From an uncultured Desulfosoma sp. (GTDB taxonomy: Bacteria > Desulfobacterota > Syntrophobacteria > Syntrophobacterales > DSM-9756): DNA of 64,000 nucleotides. The translations under genes were made by a program, and so were the position numbers. The first letter of the stretch is position 1. Each line of letters opens with the position of its first letter. The notes under the pieces are model-generated. The model made no database searches and was not told the origin of the DNA. It saw only the letters and a program-made list of their open reading frames with translations. The DNA lies in contig CALGPN010000015.1 in the NCBI GenBank assembly GCA_937960435.1, positions 1 through 64,000 of the forward strand, written 5' to 3'. Positions 1 through 8,322 of this stretch are shown one piece after another.

Positions 1-3000
1 CGAGCACGTCGGCGATGCTTACCCCCCGATAGGCGATGCCCAGCGTTTCCCTGTTGAATCGCCGTCCCAAACACACCTCGCAGGGGACCGTCACATCCGG
101 GAGGAAACTCATGGCCACTCGAGTCCGCCCCTGGCCTTGGCATGTCTCGCAACGTCCCCCTTTGACGTTGAAAGAAAAGCGGCCGGCCCGAAAGCCCCGC
201 GCCCGGCTTTCGGGAACCGCGGCAAAAAGCTTCCGGATCTCATCCCAAATCCCCACGTAGGTCGCAGGGGTCGATCGCGGGGTTCTCCCGATGGGCGTAT
301 GGTCCACCTCCACCACACGCCGGACGGCTTCATGACCCTCGACGGCATCCGCAGGAATGCTGGGGTCAAGGCGACCATTGTGTTTTATGGCAGTCATGGC
401 CTCTTTGAGCACGCCGTAGACGAGGGAACTCTTGCCCGACCCGGAAACCCCGGTCACGCACACGAGCGCCCCCAGCGGGATGCGCACGTCGATGCTTTTG
501 AGATTGTTGGCCCGGGCTCCTCGAAGCACGAGCCATCCCACGGGTTCGGGCCTTTCGCTCTTGAGCGGCGGATTTTTATGGGAATCCGCTGTGCCGAACC
601 ATTTTCCCGTCAAAGTCTCCGGACGATGCACCAAAATGTGGAAGGGGCCTTCGGCCACCACCCGGCCGCCCCCGCGGCCGGCTTCCGGACCCAATTCCAC
701 CACATGGTCGGCTTCCCGCATGGTGTCCACGTCGTGTTCTACCACAAGAACCGTGTTGCCTTTGTCGGCAAGGGTCCTCAAGTTTTTCAAAAGCTTGGCG
801 TTGTCCGTGGGATGGAGCCCTATGGTCGGCTCATCGAGAATGTAGCAAACACCCCGAAGGTTTGAACCGAGTTGAGCGGCCAAGCGGATTCTCTGGGCTT
901 CGCCGCCCGAAAGGGTCTCACCGGAACGGCTCAACGTCAGGTAATCCAAGCCCACATTCATGAGGAAGGCCAGTCTTTCGGCCATTTCCCGCGTGACCGG
1001 CTCCGCCACCGCCTTCTCGGCACCTTCAAAACGCAGATCCCTCCAAGCTTTATCAAAATCTCTCAGGGGCAAATCCACCAAATCCATGAGGGACAAACCC
1101 TTCAGGCGGACCGCCCGGGCCTGGGCATTCAGACGCGCCCCTCGGCATTCGGCACAAAGAACGTTCCCGTCCCATCCGGTGCCTTGGCAGCGCGGACACA
1201 TGCCGTGACGGCTGTTGAAGGAAAAGAGCCGAGGATCCAACGGCGCATAACTTTTCTCGCAGGCGGGGCACATCAAGTGGCGGCTGAAAAAGCGGTCTTG
1301 CGATCCCGAGACCACGACGGTTCCCCCTCCCAGTCGGAGGGCTTCCAGGATGCGCTTCTGCAATGCGCCATCGCTCAACCCGTCCGCAGCCGCCGTGTCC
1401 AAGACGACAAGCTCGATGTCGTGTTCCCGATGCCGGGCAATGGCAGGCACAGGGGTGAGGGACTGGAGAACGCCGTCGATCCGCACGCGCTCAAATCCCA
1501 TCCGGGACAGTCGGAAAAACAGGTCTCGGTAAATGCCCTTGCGACCCCGCACAAGAGGGGCCAGCAGCAGGCCGTGCCCTTGGCGCATTTCTTCTTCCAC
1601 CAGCCGCACAATGGCATCGGGGCTCATGGCTTCCAGAAGTTTTCCGCAGGACGGGCAGTGCTGTCGGCCAAGCCGTGCGAAAACCAACCGGAGAAAATGG
1701 TAAATCTCGGTGATGGTTCCCACGGTGGATTTTCGACCCAGCTGGGACGTTCGCTGCTCGATGGCCACCGTGGGAGGAAGCCCGAGGATCTGATCCACAT
1801 CGGGTTTTTCCAAGATTTTGAAGTACTGGCGCACGAACGTGGAAAGGCATTCCAGATAACGCCGTTGTCCCTCCGCAAAAAGGATATCGAAGGCCAGAGA
1901 CGATTTTCCGGAACCGCTGAGGCCGGTGAAAACGGTCATGCCGTACAGCGGCAGTTTGAGTTCATCCACCTTGAGGTTGTGTTCCCGTGCCCCCCGGACA
2001 ATGATATGGGTGGGCTTTTCCAGGGGTTCCCGATTTCGGGTTTTGCTTTTCACATCCAAACCAATCTGCGCTTCCTTCACGGCGCGGGGTCCACCAAGTC
2101 CGCGCCTTCTAAGGTACCGACCTGTGTGGCTCGTTTCATGGCCCGCCACCTGGTCCGGGGAACCGCAGGCGACCACATATCCTCCGGCGTCGCCGCCTTC
2201 GGGCCCCAAGTCGATGATCCAGTCGCACGCGCTCAGAAAGTCCAGGTTATGTTCAACAACGAGGACCGTATGGCCTTCGTCCACCAGCCGCTGGAGCACG
2301 GCGATCAGTTTTTGGAGGTCGTGGGGATGGAGGCCCACAGTGGGCTCATCCAAAATAAAAAAGAGGTCTTTGCGGGGTGAACCCCATCGGTTGATTCCCA
2401 GGTAGCGCAAAAGCTTGACTCTTTGGGCTTCCCCGCCGGACAGCATGCTCAAAGGCTGGCCTAAACGAATATAATCCAGCCCGATGGCCACCACGGGTTC
2501 CAATGCCTTGCGGATGAACCCGTGGTCGGGGAAAATTTCCAGGACTTCCTGCGCCGTTTTGTCCAAAAAATCTGCAATGGAAAAGCCACGCACGCGGATG
2601 TCCAGAATTTCGTCGCGAAAGCGCCGACCGTCACAGGCCGGGCAGCGCACGTAGGCATCCGCGAGGAACTGCATCTCGATTTTGAGAAAGCCCTCGCCTT
2701 TGCAGTGATCGCATCGTCCCCCGGGGACGTTGAAGGAGAAGTGCCCTTCTCCATACCCCCTCAGGCGCGCCTCTGGGGTTGCGGCGAAAAGCTTTCTCAG
2801 GGGGTCCAAGACCTTCGTATAGGTCAGCAGGTTGGCTCGAGGGGACCGTCCCACAGGCTTTTGATCCACCAAGACCATTTCGGCCACAGCCTCCACACCT
2901 TCCAAAGCGAGGCACCGGCCCGGCGTTTCCCCGGGAAGGCCACGAAGACGGCGCCAGCCGTGATACAGGGTCGTTTCCACGAGTGTGCTCTTCCCCGATC

Positions 3001-4882
3001 CGGAAACTCCACTGACGCCAATCAGGCAGCCGAGAGGGAAAGAAACCGTGATATCTTTCAGATTGTTTTCCGACGCGCCCACGACGGTGACGGCCCCCTG
3101 AGAACCGACATGGGCCCGGGGCTTTCTCATGTTTTTTCCCAGGGCGGCGGGCTGATAGAGGTAGCGTCCCGTGAGGCTTTGCGGTACGGACGGCAAACCC
3201 TCCGGGGGACCTTGATAGAGAACTTCTCCTCCCTTTTCCCCCCCGGACGGACCCAAGTCGATGACCTCATCGGCCATGCGAACCATCTCGGGGTCGTGTT
3301 CCACAAGGACCACCGTGTTTCCCAAAGAGACCAGTCGGCGCAAAGGCCCCATCAGCCGTTCCTGGTCCCTCGCATGCAGCCCCGCGCTTGGTTCATCCAG
3401 CACATAAAGGACGTGGGTCAGGGCGGAACCCAGGGCCCGGGTCAAATGGACCCGCTGCACCTCGCCTCCTGAAAGGGTTCGGGATTGCCGGTCCAGCGTC
3501 AGATAATCGAGCCCTACGTCCGAAAGAAATTGCAGCCGACCGCGGATTTCTGTGATGAGCAGAGCCGCTGCGGGGTCCTTTCGGCACTGCTCCCACAACG
3601 TATCGAAAAATGTCAGGCACCGTTTGACGGACCAAGCGCACAATTCGTCGATGGCCGCCCCGTTTAGGCGATAGACTCGGGCGGCGTCCCGATATCGGCT
3701 GCCGCCGCACGCATGACACGGCACATAGGCTCGATACCGCGACAGGAAAACCCGCACGTGCATTTTGTAGGTTTTGGATTCGAGCCATTGGAAAAAACCG
3801 CGAACGCCGTAGAAGCCGTCGTGGCCGTCGAGGACTTTGCGGCGATGCTCGGCGGAAAGTTCCCTAAAGGGAATGTCCACGGGGATGCGTTCCCGGCGGC
3901 AAAAATCCAGCAGCTCTTCGTACTCCATCCGGTCCGGTGTCCATGGGCGGATGGCTCCCTGACGAAGGGAAAGCCCGGGATTCGGAACGACCAGGTCCAT
4001 GTCCACGTCGATGACGCGACCAAAACCTCGACAGTGTGGACACGCCCCCAGGGGACTGTTGAAAGAAAAAAGGTTCGGCGAGGGCGGCTCGACGCTCACG
4101 GCGCATCGAGGGCATTTTAGGTCTTGGGAGAATCGCAGGAGTTCCCCATCCACAATGCCCACCGCCGCTTCGCCCCCGCCCATGGCAAATGCGGTGCGCA
4201 GAGAATCCAGCACCCTGGGCGGTTCGGCCTTGGCCCACAGGAGACGATCCACCACAACGACAAGATCTCCTCCAGCCTTTTTGGGGAGTTGTTCTCGGGG
4301 CAAGGCCTCCAAATCCAGGACTTTTCCCGAAACGTAGATGCGGAGAAAACCCTGGGAGACGAGGTCCTGAACCCATTGTTTCCCCTGAGGGTGATACGGA
4401 AAACCGATTACGAGTCGAGACTCGGGGGGCAGCCCATGAAGCCTCTCCAGAACGGACTCGGGGTCCTCCTTGCGGATGACGGCTCCACATTGGGGGCAGT
4501 ACGGCACCGCGATGCGGGCATAAAGGTATTTCAAGTGGTCGGTGATTTCCGTCATGGTCCCCACGGTGGAACGGGAACTACGCACCGTGGTGGCCGATTC
4601 GATGGCGATGGCCGGAGGGATCCCTTCGATGACATCGGCATCGGGGCGGTCCATTCTTTCCAAAAACTGGCGCGCGTACGGGGAAAAGGTCTCCACGTAC
4701 CGGCGTTGGCCTTCGGCGAAGAGCGTATGAATGGCGAGACTGGATTTCCCCGACCCGCTGACGCCGCTCACGGCCACAAGACGATAAAGGGGAATATCCA
4801 AATTCAAATTCTTGAGGTTGTGCTGGCGCACGCCGCGCAGTCGGATGTGTGCGCCCTTTTCGGGAATGTCTTTTCGGGCCAT
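1..4882 (-). CDS. uvrA: Double-length (tandem-fused) excinuclease ABC subunit UvrA, 3' end outside the window
   Basis: UvrA is the DNA-damage-sensing ATPase of UvrABC nucleotide excision repair. Reading from the ATG at 4882, one frame stays open to the window edge (at least 1627 codons), against about 940 aa for a normal UvrA. A first full copy has Walker A GVSGSGKS near residue 41, a first signature (LSGGEVQR) near 469, a second Walker A near 620 and a second signature (LSGGEAQR) near 811, with CxxC zinc pairs between. After a short linker, at about residue 943, a second UvrA begins with its own Walker A motifs near 986 and 1475 and its own LSGGEAQR signature. I found no stop codon in the frame across the junction (2040-2240). 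The CarS/phosphoesterase gene lies 65 bp upstream on the same strand. Family assignment is certain; how common the double form is, I cannot check. Confidence 0.93.
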   Translation of the reverse strand, partial: MARKDIPEKGAHIRLRGVRQHNLKNLNLDIPLYRLVAVSGVSGSGKSSLAIHTLFAEGQRRYVETFSPYARQFLERMDRPDADVIEGIPPAIAIESATTVRSSRSTVGTMTEITDHLKYLYARIAVPYCPQCGAVIRKEDPESVLERLHGLPPESRLVIGFPYHPQGKQWVQDLVSQGFLRIYVSGKVLDLEALPREQLPKKAGGDLVVVVDRLLWAKAEPPRVLDSLRTAFAMGGGEAAVGIVDGELLRFSQDLKCPRCAVSVEPPSPNLFSFNSPLGACPHCRGFGRVIDVDMDLVVPNPGLSLRQGAIRPWTPDRMEYEELLDFCRRERIPVDIPFRELSAEHRRKVLDGHDGFYGVRGFFQWLESKTYKMHVRVFLSRYRAYVPCHACGGSRYRDAARVYRLNGAAIDELCAWSVKRCLTFFDTLWEQCRKDPAAALLITEIRGRLQFLSDVGLDYLTLDRQSRTLSGGEVQRVHLTRALGSALTHVLYVLDEPSAGLHARDQERLMGPLRRLVSLGNTVVLVEHDPEMVRMADEVIDLGPSGGEKGGEVLYQGPPEGLPSVPQSLTGRYLYQPAALGKNMRKPRAHVGSQGAVTVVGASENNLKDITVSFPLGCLIGVSGVSGSGKSTLVETTLYHGWRRLRGLPGETPGRCLALEGVEAVAEMVLVDQKPVGRSPRANLLTYTKVLDPLRKLFAATPEARLRGYGEGHFSFNVPGGRCDHCKGEGFLKIEMQFLADAYVRCPACDGRRFRDEILDIRVRGFSIADFLDKTAQEVLEIFPDHGFIRKALEPVVAIGLDYIRLGQPLSMLSGGEAQRVKLLRYLGINRWGSPRKDLFFILDEPTVGLHPHDLQKLIAVLQRLVDEGHTVLVVEHNLDFLSACDWIIDLGPEGGDAGGYVVACGSPDQVAGHETSHTGRYLRRRGLGGPRAVKEAQIGLDVKSKTRNREPLEKPTHIIVRGAREHNLKVDELKLPLYGMTVFTGLSGSGKSSLAFDILFAEGQRRYLECLSTFVRQYFKILEKPDVDQILGLPPTVAIEQRTSQLGRKSTVGTITEIYHFLRLVFARLGRQHCPSCGKLLEAMSPDAIVRLVEEEMRQGHGLLLAPLVRGRKGIYRDLFFRLSRMGFERVRIDGVLQSLTPVPAIARHREHDIELVVLDTAAADGLSDGALQKRILEALRLGGGTVVVSGSQDRFFSRHLMCPACEKSYAPLDPRLFSFNSRHGMCPRCQGTGWDGNVLCAECRGARLNAQARAVRLKGLSLMDLVDLPLRDFDKAWRDLRFEGAEKAVAEPVTREMAERLAFLMNVGLDYLTLSRSGETLSGGEAQRIRLAAQLGSNLRGVCYILDEPTIGLHPTDNAKLLKNLRTLADKGNTVLVVEHDVDTMREADHVVELGPEAGRGGGRVVAEGPFHILVHRPETLTGKWFGTADSHKNPPLKSERPEPVGWLVLRGARANNLKSIDVRIPLGALVCVTGVSGSGKSSLVYGVLKEAMTAIKHNGRLDPSIPADAVEGHEAVRRVVEVDHTPIGRTPRSTPATYVGIWDEIRKLFAAVPESRARGFRAGRFSFNVKGGRCETCQGQGRTRVAMSFLPDVTVPCEVCLGRRFNRETLGIAYRGVSIADVL

Positions 4883-4947
4883 GGCATCCCTTCCACGCAC
4901 GGGTGTCGACTCCACACACCTCGCGCGCGGGCGAATTTCAAACGCCG

Positions 4948-6345
4948 CTAGGCTTTCTTAAGTGTGATGAAGACTATCTCGCCCTCGGTCCGGAACCGCA
5001 CCGGAGAGCCGGAAACACCGACACCGGCACTCGTATAACCGATCATGTCTTTGAGTTTCCAGAGCCCTTGGACGAGGGAACGAGGGGATCGGGTATGGGT
5101 GAAAACGGGGCCGATGCGGGGGACTTGAATCTGGCCCGCGTGAGTGTGTCCGCACAGATACAGCGGCACACCGCAACGGGCGGCCTCTTCGGCGATTTCC
5201 GGGGAGTGCACGAGCAGAATGACGAAGGCCCCTGGGGGAACTTGGGCCAAAGCGGACGGGAGATCGTCGGCGCGAAAGTAATGGGGATCATCCACGCCGA
5301 CGATGCACAGACGATCCGAGCCTCTCTCCACGCATTGGGCTTCGTTGACGAGAAAACGAATCCCCTCGTCTTTCAGGGCGGCAACCATTTCCGGACAGTC
5401 GTGATTGCCTAAAACAGCCAAAACGCCGTCTCGAGCCTGGATGTGCGGCAAAAGGCGACGTAGCCGCCGAATGGCCTCTTCGCTGGGCCCGTAGTTTTCC
5501 ATCCGGTAATCGCCCCCGAGAAGGCACAGATCCACGGGCTCATCGGCAAGCCATTCCTGAAGGCGTTCCACCAAGCCGTCCAAACCGTCCAGATGAAGGT
5601 CCGTCATGAGGAGCATGGAATAGCCGTCGAAGGCGAAGGGAAGGTTCGGGAAAGACAGAGTCAGGCGCCTTTTTGTCACATTGAGCGCATTGGCCTTACC
5701 CTTATCGATAAGCCGCAGCCATCGAAATACGGTGTTCATCACGACTCTGTAGAGCATGACGTCTTCGAAATGAAACATATGAGCCCACGGTGCCGTGCGG
5801 ATTTGACAACTGGTCAACTCCCGAAGGCGGACTCGCGTGTTGACCGGGCGGGGATAGCCTTCGAAAGGTTGCTGGGAAAGAATCTTTTTGAAAAAATGCG
5901 ACCCTACGTAGGCCCCGGCACAAAAGAGCAACACCAGAAGGGCAATCACGACGGGATGGGTCCCGACGTACGGGAAAAGCGCGATGAGAGGAAAAGCCCC
6001 CTCGAAAATTTGGTCCAAAAACGGCACGGTGCTGCCGCTGCCGAAGTTCAGTCGACGCTTGATGAAGCTGGAAAGAAGATCCCCGGCCATGCTCAAAACG
6101 GCGGCAGCACCGCCCGCAAACCAAGGCAAACCGAGAACGGGGGCTCCCACCACGCCCGTCGCCACAGCCCCTATGATGCCGCGAATGGTTTTGTTCGGTC
6201 CGAAAAGCGGCTTGCCGTCCCAAAAAAGCCGGCCTCCATCCACCGGGGCGGCCCATCGTTTGTCGAAAAAGAACGCGAGCAGGGGAGGGGCGAAATTGAC
6301 AGCCCATAACAGAACGAGAGCACTCAGAAAAGCTTGGATATGCAT
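4948..6345 (-). CDS. CDP-archaeol-synthase-like membrane domain fused to a metallophosphoesterase
   Basis: 465 aa with two parts. Residues 1-150 are hydrophobic and carry the CarS/DUF46 signature: GPNKTIRG near 49, GDLLSSFIKRR near 88 and FLDQIFEGAF near 109. In archaea this family moves CTP onto archaeal lipid; bacterial members presumably act on another polyprenyl or lipid substrate. Residues 240-465 are a calcineurin-like phosphoesterase of the YkuE type, with DLH at 249, GGDY near 277, GNHD near 311, a VHSP His and GHTHAGQ near 406, which supply the usual metal ligands. The linker (150-240) is soluble. The phosphoesterase is probably tethered at the membrane and acts on lipid or nucleotide phosphates; its side of the membrane is not obvious. 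It is divergent from the radical SAM gene across a 65-bp gap. The domain calls are seen in the sequence; the substrate is unknown. Confidence 0.82.
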   Translation of the reverse strand: MHIQAFLSALVLLWAVNFAPPLLAFFFDKRWAAPVDGGRLFWDGKPLFGPNKTIRGIIGAVATGVVGAPVLGLPWFAGGAAAVLSMAGDLLSSFIKRRLNFGSGSTVPFLDQIFEGAFPLIALFPYVGTHPVVIALLVLLFCAGAYVGSHFFKKILSQQPFEGYPRPVNTRVRLRELTSCQIRTAPWAHMFHFEDVMLYRVVMNTVFRWLRLIDKGKANALNVTKRRLTLSFPNLPFAFDGYSMLLMTDLHLDGLDGLVERLQEWLADEPVDLCLLGGDYRMENYGPSEEAIRRLRRLLPHIQARDGVLAVLGNHDCPEMVAALKDEGIRFLVNEAQCVERGSDRLCIVGVDDPHYFRADDLPSALAQVPPGAFVILLVHSPEIAEEAARCGVPLYLCGHTHAGQIQVPRIGPVFTHTRSPRSLVQGLWKLKDMIGYTSAGVGVSGSPVRFRTEGEIVFITLKKA

Positions 6346-6410
6346 CGCACGGATCCCTTATCATCGTCTGGCCGAAAAACGCCCCGCGTCGCTCCTCGAA
6401 GGAGGAGAAA

Positions 6411-7676
6411 ATGCCTCATAAGGGCGCCGTCGTTTTTCGGTATCATCCTTCGAATCGATACAGTTTCTTGGCTCTTTTGGCTTCCTTAGAAGCCCGAAAG
6501 GGCGGTGATGATACACCGATTCTTTGGCTGGATACCAGCAGAAACGCCGAGGTGCTCTCCGCGCTCCATCGATGGCTCGAAGACTACGACAAACTCCTTG
6601 TCGCCTATTCTTTCATGACACCTCAATGGGCCGAAACGGCCCGGGAAGTGAAAACACTCTCCGGCCTTCGAGACCGAAACCGATGCCTTCTTGCGGCCGG
6701 GGGGCCCCATCCCTCTGCCAGTCCACGATCGGTTCTCGAAGCCGGCTTCGATGTGGTGTGCCGGGGAGACGGCGAGCCGGTTTTCCCGGAATTGATTCAG
6801 CGGTGGGCGGAAGGGATGCCGCTGAAGCCTATTCCCGGGCTCTACCTGCGCACCTCTCAAGGGCCTCTCTATACAGGGCCGCCCCGAAGGGCCCCTCTGG
6901 ACATGGTCCCGGCGCTCCCCCTGGCCCGCGGGAAATACGGTCCCATCGAAATCACCCGGGGATGTCCCTACAGGTGCCGGTACTGCCAAACCCCGCGGCT
7001 TAAAGGACGCACCGTTCGTCACAGGAGCCTTGAAGCGATTTTTCGGGCGGTGGAAGCGATGATCAAAGCCGACCGAAGGGACATCCGCTTTATTTCCCCC
7101 AATGCTTTCGCATACGGTTCGCCCGACGGACTTCAGCCCAACCTCAGCGCACTCCAAGCCCTTTTGTCGGGCCTTCGGGAGCGCCTCTCCAGCGCAGGGC
7201 GGGTTTTCTTCGGCACGTTTCCCTCGGAGGTCCGCCCGGAATGGGTCCGGCCGGACACTTTGGCTCTGCTCGTTCGCTACGCCGACAACCGCCAACTTGT
7301 CATGGGGGCGCAAAGCGGTGACCCGGAAATGCTCCGTCGCATGGAGCGCGGCCACACCACGGATGACGTGCGCAGGGCCTGCGCTCTCATGAAGACTTTC
7401 GGGATTCGGCCCATCATCGATTTCATCCTCGGATTGCCCGGGGAAAGTCGAGAACAAATGGCACGTTCTATGGATTTCATGGAGGAGCTGGCCGAAGAAG
7501 GCGCCCGCATCCACGCCCACGCCTTTATCCCCCTTCCCGGTTCCCCGTGGGCCGTCCGAAAGCCCGAACCCATCCCCGACGACATCCGATCCCGTCTCGA
7601 ACGCCTCATCTCCCGGGGAAAACTCTTCGGTCAGTGGAAAGCCCAGGCCCACCTGGCCCAATGTCAATCCCTTTAA
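6411..7676 (+). CDS. B12-binding/radical SAM protein, MJ_1487-like
   Basis: 421 aa. The N-terminal part (1-150) resembles a cobalamin-binding Rossmann domain (LLAAGGPHPSA, then CRGDGEPVFPEL). The radical SAM [4Fe-4S] motif CPYRCRYC has Cys at 185, 189 and 192. It is followed by family-typical stretches RDIRFISPNAFAYG, FFGTFPSEVRPEWV and FILGLPGE. These match my memory of the TIGR04013 (MJ_1487) family, found in methanogens and some anaerobic bacteria; the substrate is unknown. The start is well supported by AAGGAGGAG seven bases upstream of the ATG. It is a single gene transcribed away from the CarS/phosphoesterase gene. Confidence 0.88.
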   Translation: MPHKGAVVFRYHPSNRYSFLALLASLEARKGGDDTPILWLDTSRNAEVLSALHRWLEDYDKLLVAYSFMTPQWAETAREVKTLSGLRDRNRCLLAAGGPHPSASPRSVLEAGFDVVCRGDGEPVFPELIQRWAEGMPLKPIPGLYLRTSQGPLYTGPPRRAPLDMVPALPLARGKYGPIEITRGCPYRCRYCQTPRLKGRTVRHRSLEAIFRAVEAMIKADRRDIRFISPNAFAYGSPDGLQPNLSALQALLSGLRERLSSAGRVFFGTFPSEVRPEWVRPDTLALLVRYADNRQLVMGAQSGDPEMLRRMERGHTTDDVRRACALMKTFGIRPIIDFILGLPGESREQMARSMDFMEELAEEGARIHAHAFIPLPGSPWAVRKPEPIPDDIRSRLERLISRGKLFGQWKAQAHLAQCQSL

Positions 7677-8322
7677 TGAGATTCACTTTTGTGTGGTCGT
7701 TCGGACCGCATTTTGATAGCTATTCTTTTGTGACATCGAGCCGTGTGTTGCACCATTTTCCCCCAAGAGACTTCCGTCGGCCTGCGGAGAACGTGGATGT
7801 CATCCCCAACGTCCCCCCCTGTTCGAAACCCCGTTTGTCGTTCGACTCAGCCCCGCGGTGTCTTTTGCCTGTCTCGCCGGCCCTTGCGCCCATGGGAGAA
7901 CGGATCATTTCAAGAAGCACACCCTGACCATGGGGTACGGGAGGACGAAACATATCGTGCCCCTGAACCGTTTCTTGAAGAAATTCGGGGAACGCCACCC
8001 CCGTATTCGTTTCCTTTTCGATCCCTCGGCGGTGCCCCAGACCTCTTCTCTATTCGCTCGTGCAGCAATCTCGCAGGCTTTACGACCAGGGTCTTTGGGA
8101 AGCGTGAAAGCGCTACCCGGGGCTTGTGGAGAATTTTGACTCGCAAACACCGCGTCCATGGACGGGAGCCGACGGCCATGTCTGGGGTATTCCTCTGATC
8201 GATACGTCTCATGCCGTTTCGTCCTTCGGAACTCTTTAATTTTCGAAGAGCCGGCACGAGGCGTCCCAAAGGCCCTGGAAACCTGGCATGATCCGGCCGG
8301 GCGATGTGGGAGGCCAAGACGC
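7677..8322 (+). other. Non-coding stretch upstream of the PAS sensor gene
   Basis: About 650 bases with only short ORFs (e.g. 7858-8139) that lack ribosome binding sites and recognisable protein character. I see no RNA gene, repeat or convincing terminator. The ORF of the following gene can be read in frame back to 8158, but that part is proline/arginine-rich filler, and the true start is placed at 8323. Confidence 0.5.

Noticed and set aside
872-2380. Plus-strand 502-codon frame (and 2522-3472, 4124-4951) over uvrA.
   Set aside because: Antisense shadows of the fused UvrA on the minus strand.
7858-8139. 93-codon plus-strand frame before the PAS gene.
   Set aside because: No ribosome site and no homology I recognise; it ends well before the sensor gene.
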